Assembly (NCBI GenBank): GCA_034421515.1
Contig: DAOUKH010000023.1
Location: forward strand, 73,965-137,964
Direction of reading: 5' to 3'
Length of the DNA stretch: 64,000 bases
From: DAOUKH01 sp034421515
GTDB taxonomy: Bacteria > Chloroflexota > Dehalococcoidia > SHYB01
Shown: in pieces, positions 1 through 7,914 of the stretch
Numbering within the stretch: the stretch's first letter is position 1
Layout: every line of letters begins with the position of its first letter
Notes under the pieces: generated by a model
Databases searched by the model: none
What the model saw: only the letters and a program-made list of their open reading frames with translations
Told to the model about the DNA's origin: nothing
Position numbers and translations under genes: made by a program

Positions 1-2
1 CC

Positions 3-431
3 TGCTACACGGAGGCGCATTGGTCGGCCCTCTGCGACGTCGCCGGCAACCCCGGTTGGGCCGCGGACACCCGCTTCGCCTCGCTGGGGTCCCGGCGGCT
101 TCACCAAGACGCCTTGGACGAGCGCATCGGCGAGTGGACGAGCGGCTACACGCCATATGAGGTCATGGAGTTGCTGCAGGAGGCAGGCGTGCCCTCAGGC
201 GTGGTGCAGTCCGGGGAGCAGCTCTACCACGACCGGCACCTCCGCGCCCGCGGCTTCATCGCCGAGATCGAACATGCCCAGCCTTGGGGCTGCATGGAGC
301 ATCCCCGTCTCCCAGCCGTACTCTCCGGGGAGCCGGCGCCGCTCAGGGGCATGCCGGCCGTCGGCGAGCACAATGACGACGTGCTCACCGGCCTGCTCGG
401 TTTGAACACCGCCGCCAAGGGCGCATCGTAG
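3..431 (+). CDS. CaiB/BaiF family III CoA transferase, C-terminal part
   Basis: This is the C-terminal ~142 residues of a family III acyl-CoA:carboxylate CoA transferase; the 5' part lies before the window. The open frame runs from the window edge. It shows the usual tail features: a tryptophan-rich stretch followed by DTRFAS (family consensus D-x-R-F), then GVPSGVVQS, then a RGFIAEIEHA-like segment. In this family the N-terminal domain holds the catalytic Asp, which is not visible here. Such enzymes move CoA between organic acids to start their breakdown. The substrate cannot be told. Two more family members lie at 24930-27475. Confidence 0.88.
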   Translation, partial: CYTEAHWSALCDVAGNPGWAADTRFASLGSRRLHQDALDERIGEWTSGYTPYEVMELLQEAGVPSGVVQSGEQLYHDRHLRARGFIAEIEHAQPWGCMEHPRLPAVLSGEPAPLRGMPAVGEHNDDVLTGLLGLNTAAKGAS

Positions 432-446
432 CCGGCCCGCCCGAGG

Positions 447-968
447 CTACGCTTCACCCAGCAGCGTGAGCCACTTTCGGCGGTCCCACGAGAAGATCTT
501 CTCAGGGATGATCTCGAAGAAGGCGTGCTCCGCCTTCACGTGCTCGGTACGGAACTTGGCGCGGGCCTCGGCGTGCCGCCCTTCGTCTCCCGACGCCATG
601 TACTTGGCGTAGAAGTGCCGCTGGAACTCGTCGATCTCGTCCAGGCGCTCGATCACCCGTGCCTTGCCCAGGATGGTGACGCCGAACTGATCGAAGCCGT
701 CCATCTGATTGTCGACGGTGCAGGAGACCCACGGGAAGTTGAGGATGTCGCGGGTCTTCTTTCGCATCGGCTTCTTGTACGCCTTGAAGTAGATCTTCCG
801 ATCGCGGCTGAAGAACCAGATGATGCTGTTGCTGGGCATGCCGTCCTTGCCGACCGTGGCCATGGCCATGGTCCGAACAGTGGGCGATTCGAGAAACGCC
901 CAGACGTCCGCGTCGTCCATCGGAAGGTACGGCTCTTTTTCGTACTGCTCCACCCACGACTTCGCCAC
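447..968 (-). CDS. Pyridoxamine 5'-phosphate oxidase-like flavin split-barrel protein
   Basis: A 173-residue protein of the FMN/F420-binding split-barrel (PNPOx-like) superfamily. Residues ~30-60 carry the typical strand pattern (TMATVGKDGMPSNSIIWF) followed by a charged, lysine-rich segment (YFKAYKKPMRKK) where family members bind the cofactor phosphate. The length is normal. Members reduce or oxidise small molecules with FMN or F420, or bind haem, so the substrate is unknown. It converges on the preceding CoA transferase and lies just downstream of the RidA-like gene on the same strand (28-base gap), so the two may be co-transcribed. Confidence 0.8.
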   Translation of the reverse strand: MAKSWVEQYEKEPYLPMDDADVWAFLESPTVRTMAMATVGKDGMPSNSIIWFFSRDRKIYFKAYKKPMRKKTRDILNFPWVSCTVDNQMDGFDQFGVTILGKARVIERLDEIDEFQRHFYAKYMASGDEGRHAEARAKFRTEHVKAEHAFFEIIPEKIFSWDRRKWLTLLGEA

Positions 969-996
969 GGAACGCCTCCTTCGCCCGACTCCTCGT

Positions 997-1386
997 TCAG
1001 CCGATCACGGCGATGGCTTCGATCTCTAGGTTTAGACCCGGCTCAGCGAGCGCGGAGACTTCCACCAGCGAGTTGGCCGGATGTTGACCGTCGAAGTACT
1101 CGTCGTAGAGCGCGAGCTGCTCGTCGGGAAGGGGCCACCAGTCGCCGATGTCGGTCACGAACGTGGTGATCTTCACGATGTCCGTCGGCGTCCCGCCCTC
1201 GGCGGCCACGATGCGGACCAGCTTATCGAGGACCACTTTCAATTGTTCGATGGCCGGCCCCCCTTCCGCAGGGGTCTTCATTGCGGTGCAGCCGGAGATG
1301 AAGAGCTGGTTTCCGGCCCGCACCGCTCTGGCGTAATTGGGGCCGGAGGGTGAGATATCGGGGTAGTTGCGGCGCAGCTTTTCCAC
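997..1386 (-). CDS. RidA/YjgF/YER057c family protein, lacking the usual Arg
   Basis: A 129-residue protein with the Rid fold pattern: an early GNQLFISG strand, a central IVKITTFVTDI strand and a C-terminal LEIEAIAVIG strand. True RidA enamine/imine deaminases have a conserved Arg in a P-A-R-S motif near the end. Here the matching stretch reads HPANSLVEV, with Asn in place of Arg. That points to a Rid subgroup other than classical RidA, or to altered chemistry. It starts at an ATG on the minus strand, with a long non-coding stretch upstream that separates it from the divergent importer lipoprotein. Confidence 0.82.
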   Translation of the reverse strand: MEKLRRNYPDISPSGPNYARAVRAGNQLFISGCTAMKTPAEGGPAIEQLKVVLDKLVRIVAAEGGTPTDIVKITTFVTDIGDWWPLPDEQLALYDEYFDGQHPANSLVEVSALAEPGLNLEIEAIAVIG

Positions 1387-1746
1387 TAGGGCCTCCTTCG
1401 ACCTGTTCCTTCAGTACGGGCGCTACCTCGGACAGGGTGTTGCTCGCACCGGATACCGCAGCACGCCGGTACCGGGAATCCTATCAGCCTGAGCCGCTTC
1501 TGTGTCTTCCGCCAGCCCGCGTGGTGCTCGGCGGTGGCGCCAACCGTTGGCCCGCGGTGGTGGGGTGTTCGCTAGTAGTTCGCTTTGTGACGGATTGCGC
1601 AATGTTGCTCCCCTTTTGGCGCCGTGATACCGTGCCGCGGCAAGGCCCCACTGCCGGTTGGGGCCTTCTGAAGCGCGGGTGGTGGGGCCGGCCGATAGCA
1701 GTCGGCGAAGACCCACTCAGGAACCAGCTTGAGGAAGGTGCATCCC
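1387..1746. other. Non-coding divergent intergenic region
   Basis: A 360-base gap between the RidA-like gene (minus) and the importer lipoprotein (plus). Open frames cross it, but their predicted proteins resemble nothing and look like GC-rich shadows. It should hold the promoters for both sides, but I see no convincing -35/-10 pair. It contains the hairpin listed at 1642-1667. Confidence 0.55.
1642..1667 (+). promoter_or_regulatory. 9-bp perfect inverted repeat in the lipoprotein leader
   Basis: AAGGCCCCA (1642-1650) and TGGGGCCTT (1659-1667) are exact reverse complements around an 8-base loop. The hairpin lies about 80 bases before the lipoprotein start. There is no T-run after it, so it is not a textbook terminator. 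It could be a leader hairpin or a protein site. Confidence 0.4.
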
Positions 1747-3558
1747 ATGCTACGAAGAACTCAGTTGCTCACCATCGTTGCGGTGGCCGCGGTCCTCACG
1801 CTGATCGTGGCGGCCTGCGGGGGAGAAGCCGCTCCACCGACACCCGCCCCGACGGCGACGCCGCAGCCGACGGCGACCCCGATATCGGTAGAGCAGCCGA
1901 CGCCACAGCCCACGGCGACCCCGATATCGGTAACGCAACCGACGCCGCAGCCGACGGCGACCCCAATATCAGTAGAGCAGCCGACGCCACAGCCTACGGC
2001 AACCCCGGTATCGGTGACGGAGCCAACGGCGCAGCCCACACCAACGCCGCAGCCGACGGCGACGCCGATACCGACGCCGGACGCTAGGCGCGGCGGCACG
2101 TTGGTCCTCCCCTCACTGGGCGACCCCGGCAGGGTTGATCCGGCGACCGCTAGGTCCATCACCTTCCTAGGCGTCTGGGCCCCCCACGTCTACAACAACA
2201 TCATCACGTTCAACTGGGAACCGCCCATGGGAGAGTTGATCCCCGACCTCGCCGAGCGGTGGGAGGCGGACGGGTCGACCTTCACGTTCCATTTCCGGGA
2301 TGATGTGTCGTGGCACGACGGCCAACCCTTTACGGCCGGCGACGCCATGTACTCCCTTGAAAACCAGACGGGACGGGTCGCGCCCCATCTCCAAGACATC
2401 GTGTCCATGAGCACGCCCGACGACAGGACGCTAACGGTGACTCTTGAGCAGCCGCGCGCGTCGTTCCTCGCTGCTTTGGGCATCCTTATGAACCCGATCT
2501 ACGCCGAGCACGTCCGCGAGGCCGCAGGCGGGAACTTGGACAGCGGTCCGTCAGTCGGCACCGGTCCATTCACGGAGGGGGACTATAACAAAGGGGTCTC
2601 CGTGGAGTTCCTGCGCAACGATAGCTACTTCAAGGAGGGTCTGCCCTACCTGGACGCGGTGAAGTTCATCTTCATCAGGGACTTCAACACACGATTGGCA
2701 GGCTTCAAGGCGGGCAGGCTCGACATGCTCGGCGCCGCCGCCACCTACGTCGTGAACCAGAGCGACATCGACGATCTGCGGAGCACCGTGGTGGACCTGG
2801 TCCCCTGGCCGCATGACCCGCTGGCCATCAATCTGGTGGTCATCAACACCAACGTGAGCCCGTGGGACGACGTGCGGGTCCGGCGGGCCGCGTTCCTGGC
2901 CATGGACCGCTCGGCCGCACTGAAGGTCCTGCCGGGCTCCACCAGAGTGGCGGGGCCGCTGGTGGGCCCGGCGGGGTGGGGCCTGTCTGACGAAGAGCTG
3001 ACCACGATCCCCGGCTACCGGTCAGGCGATGAACTGGAACAAGACCGCGCGGAGGCCAGGAGGCTGTTGGCGGAGGCGGGCTACCCTGACGGGTTTGAGA
3101 CCGAGCTCCTCACCACCAGCGTGGAATACATCGTCGCCGAAGGAGAGTTCGTCAAAGACCAGCTCCAACGCATCGGAATTAGCTCGGAGCTGCTCGTGCT
3201 TCCGGCCGCCGACGCGACGGCCCGCCGGACCGACGGCAATTTCGAGGTCAGCCCCGATGGCTGCAACGTTGCCTTCCCCGATCCGGATGGCTCCAGCTGC
3301 GTCTTGGTCGGCGGCAAGAACCTCCTCGATGATGCGATGATGCAGGACCTCTACCGCCAGCAAAGCGCCGAGACCGACCCGAACAAGCGCCGAGAGCTCG
3401 TGGTGCAACTCCAGCAACGGATGATCGAAGTGGTGCCCGGAATCCCGCTCACCTGGAGGGGCCAGTTCTGGCCGGTCCAAGGCGAGGTGAAGGGCTTCAC
3501 GCCGCCGGTTGGGCACTGGAGTTATCAGCGCTGGGACCACGTCTGGCTCCAGGAATAG
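1747..3558 (+). CDS. ABC transporter substrate-binding lipoprotein, peptide/nickel type (SBP_bac_5), importer 1
   Basis: A 603-residue solute-binding protein, anchored outside the membrane as a lipoprotein. The signal peptide ends in an IVAAC lipobox (Cys about residue 27). A Thr/Pro/Gln-rich linker of about 90 residues follows, then the binding domain beginning RRGGTLVLP. Family landmarks include LAERWEADGSTFTFHFRDDV and GTGPF. I chose the ATG at 1747 because AGGAAGG lies 7-13 bases upstream. Two sulfatase-like genes and two permease genes follow on the same strand, so it is probably the binding component of that system. The ligand is unknown; family members bind oligopeptides, nickel complexes, sugars and other solutes. 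Confidence 0.9.
   Translation: MLRRTQLLTIVAVAAVLTLIVAACGGEAAPPTPAPTATPQPTATPISVEQPTPQPTATPISVTQPTPQPTATPISVEQPTPQPTATPVSVTEPTAQPTPTPQPTATPIPTPDARRGGTLVLPSLGDPGRVDPATARSITFLGVWAPHVYNNIITFNWEPPMGELIPDLAERWEADGSTFTFHFRDDVSWHDGQPFTAGDAMYSLENQTGRVAPHLQDIVSMSTPDDRTLTVTLEQPRASFLAALGILMNPIYAEHVREAAGGNLDSGPSVGTGPFTEGDYNKGVSVEFLRNDSYFKEGLPYLDAVKFIFIRDFNTRLAGFKAGRLDMLGAAATYVVNQSDIDDLRSTVVDLVPWPHDPLAINLVVINTNVSPWDDVRVRRAAFLAMDRSAALKVLPGSTRVAGPLVGPAGWGLSDEELTTIPGYRSGDELEQDRAEARRLLAEAGYPDGFETELLTTSVEYIVAEGEFVKDQLQRIGISSELLVLPAADATARRTDGNFEVSPDGCNVAFPDPDGSSCVLVGGKNLLDDAMMQDLYRQQSAETDPNKRRELVVQLQQRMIEVVPGIPLTWRGQFWPVQGEVKGFTPPVGHWSYQRWDHVWLQE
1864..2031 (+). repeat. Four 42-bp tandem units encoding the Thr/Pro linker
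   Basis: Four consecutive imperfect 42-base units encode 14-residue repeats of the form QPTATPISVEQPTP, with E/T alternating at the tenth position. Shorter partial copies follow. Substitutions mostly fall in wobble positions, so the protein pattern is conserved. The unit is a flexible spacer between the lipid anchor and the binding domain. Confidence 0.85.
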
Positions 3559-3577
3559 GCGGCGCACCAGGGTTTCG

Positions 3578-3742
3578 GGCCAATCGAAAGAACTCCCCAC
3601 CGCCTTGATTCGTGGATGCACGGGTCAAGGCGGTTGGGATTGGCCGCCTTCGCGGGTCCGGGGCGAGTGTGGGTCAAAACACCGGGGTCGGACGGCGCCA
3701 AGCTGACGCCACGGCAAAGACCGGGCCGAGGGGATTCGGCCC
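3578..3742 (+). other. Structured intergenic RNA region after the lipoprotein gene
   Basis: The 230-base gap between the lipoprotein and the first sulfatase-like gene has nested inverted repeats. GGCCAATC (3578-3585) pairs with GATTGGCC (3638-3645), enclosing ACCGCCTTGA (3599-3608) paired with TCAAGGCGGT (3625-3634). A second 7-bp hairpin (GGGCCGA/TCGGCCC, 3723-3742) lies closer to the next gene. There is no T-run. Such hairpins after a binding-protein gene often protect its mRNA or reduce read-through, which I infer here. Confidence 0.45.
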
Positions 3743-3788
3743 GAAGGGCGCCGTCCCTCATGATTGAGCTTTCGGGAGCGAGCAAGCA

Positions 3789-5246
3789 ATGAACATAATT
3801 TGGATCGTCGCGGATACCGTCCGGCAGGACCATATCGGGGCGTATGGCAACAAAGAGATGCGCACGCCATCGCTCGATGCTCTGGCGGCCAAGTCCGTCC
3901 GGTTCGCCAACCACTACGCGGCGTCGTTCCCCACCATGCCGGCCCGGGCCGATTACCACACCGGCCGCTGGAGCTTGTCCTTCATGACGTGGGGTCCGCT
4001 CCCGCCGGGTCAGGAGACCCTGGCCCAGCTGCTGGTTCAGGAAGGCTTCACGACGGCCGCATGCGTCGATACTCCCTTCTACCAGCGGTCGGAGATGAAC
4101 TATGACCGGGGATTCCAGGGGTTCTTCACCTACCCGGGCCAATTGATGGGGGGCTACTACTGGACCGACCCCGACAAGTTTCCGGCCAGCTTCTCCCGGG
4201 ACGAGGAGAAAGGGGTCCAGACCTGGGGCACCTACGTGGCGCGGAACCACGAGTCCTGGGACGCGCGCGCCGCGTGGCGGCACGAGGAGGACCGTTGCGC
4301 ACCCCAGACCATGAAGCTGGCCATGCACTGGCTGGAGCGCCATTACAAGGAAGACTTCTTCCTCTACGTCGACACCTGGGACCCCCACGAGCCGTGGGAC
4401 GCTCCTAACTACTACACGGAGCTTTATTGGCCCGGCTTCGACGGCGAGACGACCTACCCGATCTACGGGCGGTGGAAGGATACGCCGGGGGTTACGCAGG
4501 AGGTGGTCGACAAGGCTCATGCCGCCTACTGCGGCGAGCTCACGATGGTCGACACCTGGATCGGGCGCCTGCTCAGGACGGTCGAGAACATGGGCCTCAT
4601 GGAGAAGACCGCCATCGTCTTCACCGCCGACCACGGGTTCCAATTCGGCGAACGGGGGATCTTCGGGAAGATGTCGCCGCCTGTGCGGGCCGACGGCACG
4701 CGGGTCAATTGGTCGGACAGGGGGGCGAGTTGGGGTCCCAATCCTCTCTACAAGGAAAACGTCCTCGTCCCGCTCCTGATCTACATCCCCGGAATCGCGC
4801 CGGGGGTCTTTCAGGGGCTCACCTCGGCGGTGGACATCATGCCGACGGTGCTGGACTTCCTGAAGCAGGATATTCCGGCATTCGTGCAGGGAAGGTCATT
4901 GTTGCCTCAGATGCGCGATACGTCGCTGCCGGGCCGGGAGTTCGTGGTGAGCAGCGAGCCCTTCACCAACCCGGGCGATCCCGTCCGCTACGTCGACAAC
5001 CTTCTTCGGCGGAGGGCCGGGATATCTATGACCACGGTAACGACGGATGAGTGGTCCTTCCTCTACGGGGCCGAGCCCCAGCAGTCCGAGCTGTATCACC
5101 TGCCGTCGGACCCGAAGCAGCTCAACAACGTCATCGCACAGCACCCGGACGTGGCCAAGGAACATCACCAACGGCTCGTGCAGTTCATGCGGGATACGAA
5201 CGTAGCGCCGCACTTGTTCGAGGCGCGCTCCGAACTGCGTCTCTAG
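3789..5246 (+). CDS. Sulfatase-like hydrolase (alkaline phosphatase superfamily), Thr at the nucleophile position
   Basis: A 485-residue member of the sulfatase branch of the alkaline phosphatase superfamily. It opens with IIWIVADTVRQDHIGAYG (first metal-binding Asp), has FTADHGFQFGERG with the D281-H282 metal ligands, and ends in a typical C-terminal domain. The sulfatase signature C/S-x-P-x-R is TMPAR at residues 49-53, so Thr replaces the Cys or Ser that becomes formylglycine. Thr is the nucleophile in phosphodiesterases of this superfamily, so a phosphoester or phosphonate substrate is possible. The start at 3789 has GGGAG upstream. No export signal is seen, so it is probably cytoplasmic. 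A close paralogue follows after 57 bases. Confidence 0.88.
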   Translation: MNIIWIVADTVRQDHIGAYGNKEMRTPSLDALAAKSVRFANHYAASFPTMPARADYHTGRWSLSFMTWGPLPPGQETLAQLLVQEGFTTAACVDTPFYQRSEMNYDRGFQGFFTYPGQLMGGYYWTDPDKFPASFSRDEEKGVQTWGTYVARNHESWDARAAWRHEEDRCAPQTMKLAMHWLERHYKEDFFLYVDTWDPHEPWDAPNYYTELYWPGFDGETTYPIYGRWKDTPGVTQEVVDKAHAAYCGELTMVDTWIGRLLRTVENMGLMEKTAIVFTADHGFQFGERGIFGKMSPPVRADGTRVNWSDRGASWGPNPLYKENVLVPLLIYIPGIAPGVFQGLTSAVDIMPTVLDFLKQDIPAFVQGRSLLPQMRDTSLPGREFVVSSEPFTNPGDPVRYVDNLLRRRAGISMTTVTTDEWSFLYGAEPQQSELYHLPSDPKQLNNVIAQHPDVAKEHHQRLVQFMRDTNVAPHLFEARSELRL

Positions 5247-5303
5247 GGGGCCAACCGCTGAACGTCCTCTAGCCCGCCAGACTACTCGGTAGGGGAGACG
5301 GTC

Positions 5304-6749
5304 ATGAATGTCATTTGGATCGTTGCGGACACCGTTCGTCAGGACCACGTCGGTGCGTACGGGAAGCGGGCCATGCACACGCCGGCGCTGGACTCGTTGG
5401 CGGCCAAGTCGATCCGGTTCGATAGGCACTACGCCGGCGCATTCCCCACGATGCCGGGGCGGGCCGACCATCACACGGGCCGTTGGACGCTGTCATACAT
5501 GGGCTGGGGCCCGCTGCCGGACGAGGCGGTGACGTTGGCGCAAGTCCTGGGCCGTCAGGGATTTACGACGGCCGCCGTCGTCGATACGCCCTTCTACGTT
5601 CGCGGTGGGATGAACTACGACCAGGGCTTTGGCGGCTTCTTCATGAACCAAGGCCACTTGATGAGCGGCACCCACTGGGAAGAGGACCTCGACCCGCCGC
5701 CTCCGCGGCCGGGCCAACCGCCCCTTGTGGGCCATGCCACTCGGATGAACAGCCAGCACGAGTCCTGGGACCTGCGCGCCGCCTGGCGGTACGAGGAGGA
5801 CCACTGCTCTCCGCGCACCTTCACGATGGCCATGCGATGGCTGGAGCGGCACTACAAGGAGGACTTCTTCCTCTACGTGGACACATGGGACCCCCACGAG
5901 CCCTGGGATGCGCCTCCCTACTACACGGAACTCTATTGGCCCGGCTACGACGGCGAGATCATCTACCCCATCTACGGCTACTGGCAGAAGGAGCCGGGCT
6001 TCTCAGAGGAGAAGCTGAAGAAGTCCCATGCCACCTACTGCGGCTCGGTCTCCATGGTCGACACATGGATAGGCCACCTGATCAGGAAGGTCGAGAACCT
6101 GGGGCTGATGGAAAAGACCGCCATCATCTTCACCACCGACCATGGCATCTACTTCGGGGAGCACGGCGGCCTCTTCGGGAAGATGTTCCAAGCCGACGGC
6201 GGTGCCATGGACTGGTTGGCGCCGGATGCGACCTGGGGCCCCAACCCGCTCTACGAGGAGAACATCCTGCTTCCGTTGATCATCCACGTTCCGGGAGTCA
6301 CGCCCGGGAGCTACAACCAACTCACGTCGGCCGTGGATGTCATGCCTACGGTGCTGGATGTCTTGGGACAGGATATCCCGGATTTCGTCGAAGGCATCTC
6401 GCTGTTGCCGAAGATACAGGATCTCTCGGCGCCGGGCCGGGACTTCGCCATTAGCAGCGAGCCCCTGACCAACCCCGGCGACCCCGTCCGCTACGTCGAC
6501 AACGTGCTCCGGCGGAAGGGGCCGTACTCCACGATTACCATCAACGCCGGCGACTGGGCGCTGCTCTACAACCCCGAGCCGGGGTTGTCCTCGTTGTATA
6601 ACCTGCAATCGGACCCGCGGCAGGACCAGAACGTCATTTCCGCCCGACCGGAGGTCGCCAAAGAGCTGCACCAGTACCTCGTCAAGTTCATGCGGGATAC
6701 CAACGTCGCTCCCGATCTGCAGACGCCCCGCCTCGACCTGAAGATTTAG
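5304..6749 (+). CDS. Second sulfatase-like hydrolase, tandem paralogue, also with Thr nucleophile
   Basis: A 481-residue tandem paralogue of the preceding gene, matching it closely along the whole length. The N-terminus is VIWIVADTVRQDHVGAYG, the signature is TMPGR at residues 49-53, and the C-terminal metal motif FTTDHGIYFGEHG has D279-H280. The same Cys-to-Thr change in both copies shows it is an inherited feature of the group, not a random mutation. The copies differ most around residues 125-150, where this one has a Pro-rich insert, so substrate range may have diverged. The ribosome site GGGGAGA lies just before the ATG. It sits between the importer lipoprotein and the permeases, which suggests it acts on the imported solute. 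Confidence 0.88.
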   Translation: MNVIWIVADTVRQDHVGAYGKRAMHTPALDSLAAKSIRFDRHYAGAFPTMPGRADHHTGRWTLSYMGWGPLPDEAVTLAQVLGRQGFTTAAVVDTPFYVRGGMNYDQGFGGFFMNQGHLMSGTHWEEDLDPPPPRPGQPPLVGHATRMNSQHESWDLRAAWRYEEDHCSPRTFTMAMRWLERHYKEDFFLYVDTWDPHEPWDAPPYYTELYWPGYDGEIIYPIYGYWQKEPGFSEEKLKKSHATYCGSVSMVDTWIGHLIRKVENLGLMEKTAIIFTTDHGIYFGEHGGLFGKMFQADGGAMDWLAPDATWGPNPLYEENILLPLIIHVPGVTPGSYNQLTSAVDVMPTVLDVLGQDIPDFVEGISLLPKIQDLSAPGRDFAISSEPLTNPGDPVRYVDNVLRRKGPYSTITINAGDWALLYNPEPGLSSLYNLQSDPRQDQNVISARPEVAKELHQYLVKFMRDTNVAPDLQTPRLDLKI

Positions 6750-6942
6750 CGGAGGGCACAAATCCGCACGAGCTCCGCGCCGGCGTCCGTCGAGGGTAAC
6801 AAGAGCGCCGCGCATGGGAGCGGCGGCAGTGGCCGTTACGGCCGGCCTAGCTCAGCGGGCCGCGGGGCCTGGGTCTCAGGGCCGGACTGCCGCCCCACAA
6901 GGCCGGCCGAGGACCGGATAGGAACAATCCAGGGCTAGCCCC

Positions 6943-7902
6943 ATGCAGACCTATCTGACCCGGCGCCTCCTCCTGATGATTCCCACGGTGCTCGTGGTCT
7001 CGCTGGTCATCTTCTACATGTTCAGGCTCCTGCCGGGGGACGTTGCCCTGAACTTCCTCACCGACGGCGGCAGGCTGACGTTGGACCGCGACCAATACGA
7101 CGCACTCCGCGCACAGCTCGGTCTGGACCGCCCGCTCTTCGCCCAATACCTGAACTGGCTTTGGGACATGGTGCGCCTCAACGGCGGCACGTCCCTGGTC
7201 ACCGGCGAGCCCGTGTTCAACGACATCGCCAGGAAGCTCCCCGTGACGGCCGAGCTGGCCGCGCTTTCCCTGCTCATCAGCTTCGCGATCGCGATCCCCG
7301 TCGGAGTGATCGGGGCGATCAAGCAAGACTCCGTGTGGGACTACCTCGGCAGGACGTTCGCCATCTCCGGCTTGGCGATGCCGAATTTCCTGGTCGGCGC
7401 GCTCGTCTTCCTCGTCCTGGTGAAGTACTTCCAGTGGATCCCCCCTCTGGAATTCGTGTCGCTTACCGACGACCCGCTGGAGAATCTGACGCAACTGATC
7501 TTCCCCGCGTTGGTGCTGGGGCATAGCAATTCGGCCGCTTTGGCGAGGATGACGCGCTCCGCCATGTTGGAAGTCCTGCGTCAGGACTACGTACGCACCG
7601 CACGGGCAAAGGGGCTGCCTTCGCGCGTGGTCATCGGACGGCACTCGCTCCGTAATGCCTTGCTTCCGATTCTCACCGTAGCCGGCGTACAAGCCGGCAC
7701 GTTGCTGGCTGGAGCAGTGATCGTGGAGGATATCTTCGTGCTCCCGGGTATCGGTTCGCGCATGGTCGACGCCATCTTTGGCCGGGAGTGGATTACGGTC
7801 CAAACGATCGTGACGCTGTTTGCCGTGATGATCTTGACCCTGAACGTTGTGATCGATGCCCTGTACAGCTGGTTGGATCCGAGGATTCGGTACGAGACAT
7901 GA
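6943..7902 (+). CDS. ABC transporter permease, DppB type, importer 1
   Basis: A 319-residue inner-membrane permease of the peptide/nickel family. It has the DppB-type start (TRRLLLMIPTVLVVSLVIFYMFRLLPGD), about six membrane helices, and the cytoplasmic coupling loop RMTRSAMLEVLRQDYVRTARAKGL that contacts the ATPase. It ends YSWLDPRIRYE, the usual DppB tail. The DppC-type partner follows 12 bases later. No ATPase gene is nearby. Confidence 0.93.
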   Translation: MQTYLTRRLLLMIPTVLVVSLVIFYMFRLLPGDVALNFLTDGGRLTLDRDQYDALRAQLGLDRPLFAQYLNWLWDMVRLNGGTSLVTGEPVFNDIARKLPVTAELAALSLLISFAIAIPVGVIGAIKQDSVWDYLGRTFAISGLAMPNFLVGALVFLVLVKYFQWIPPLEFVSLTDDPLENLTQLIFPALVLGHSNSAALARMTRSAMLEVLRQDYVRTARAKGLPSRVVIGRHSLRNALLPILTVAGVQAGTLLAGAVIVEDIFVLPGIGSRMVDAIFGREWITVQTIVTLFAVMILTLNVVIDALYSWLDPRIRYET

Positions 7903-7914
7903 CGGAGCGGTCTG

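Noticed and set aside
1864..2031. Tandem repeat considered as a CRISPR-like array
   Set aside because: The 42-base units have no unique spacers and are in frame within the lipoprotein linker.
3525..4643. 372-codon minus-strand frame opposite the first sulfatase-like gene
   Set aside because: It is antisense to a gene with clear motifs, has no ribosome site, and its predicted protein looks like a reversed coding bias.
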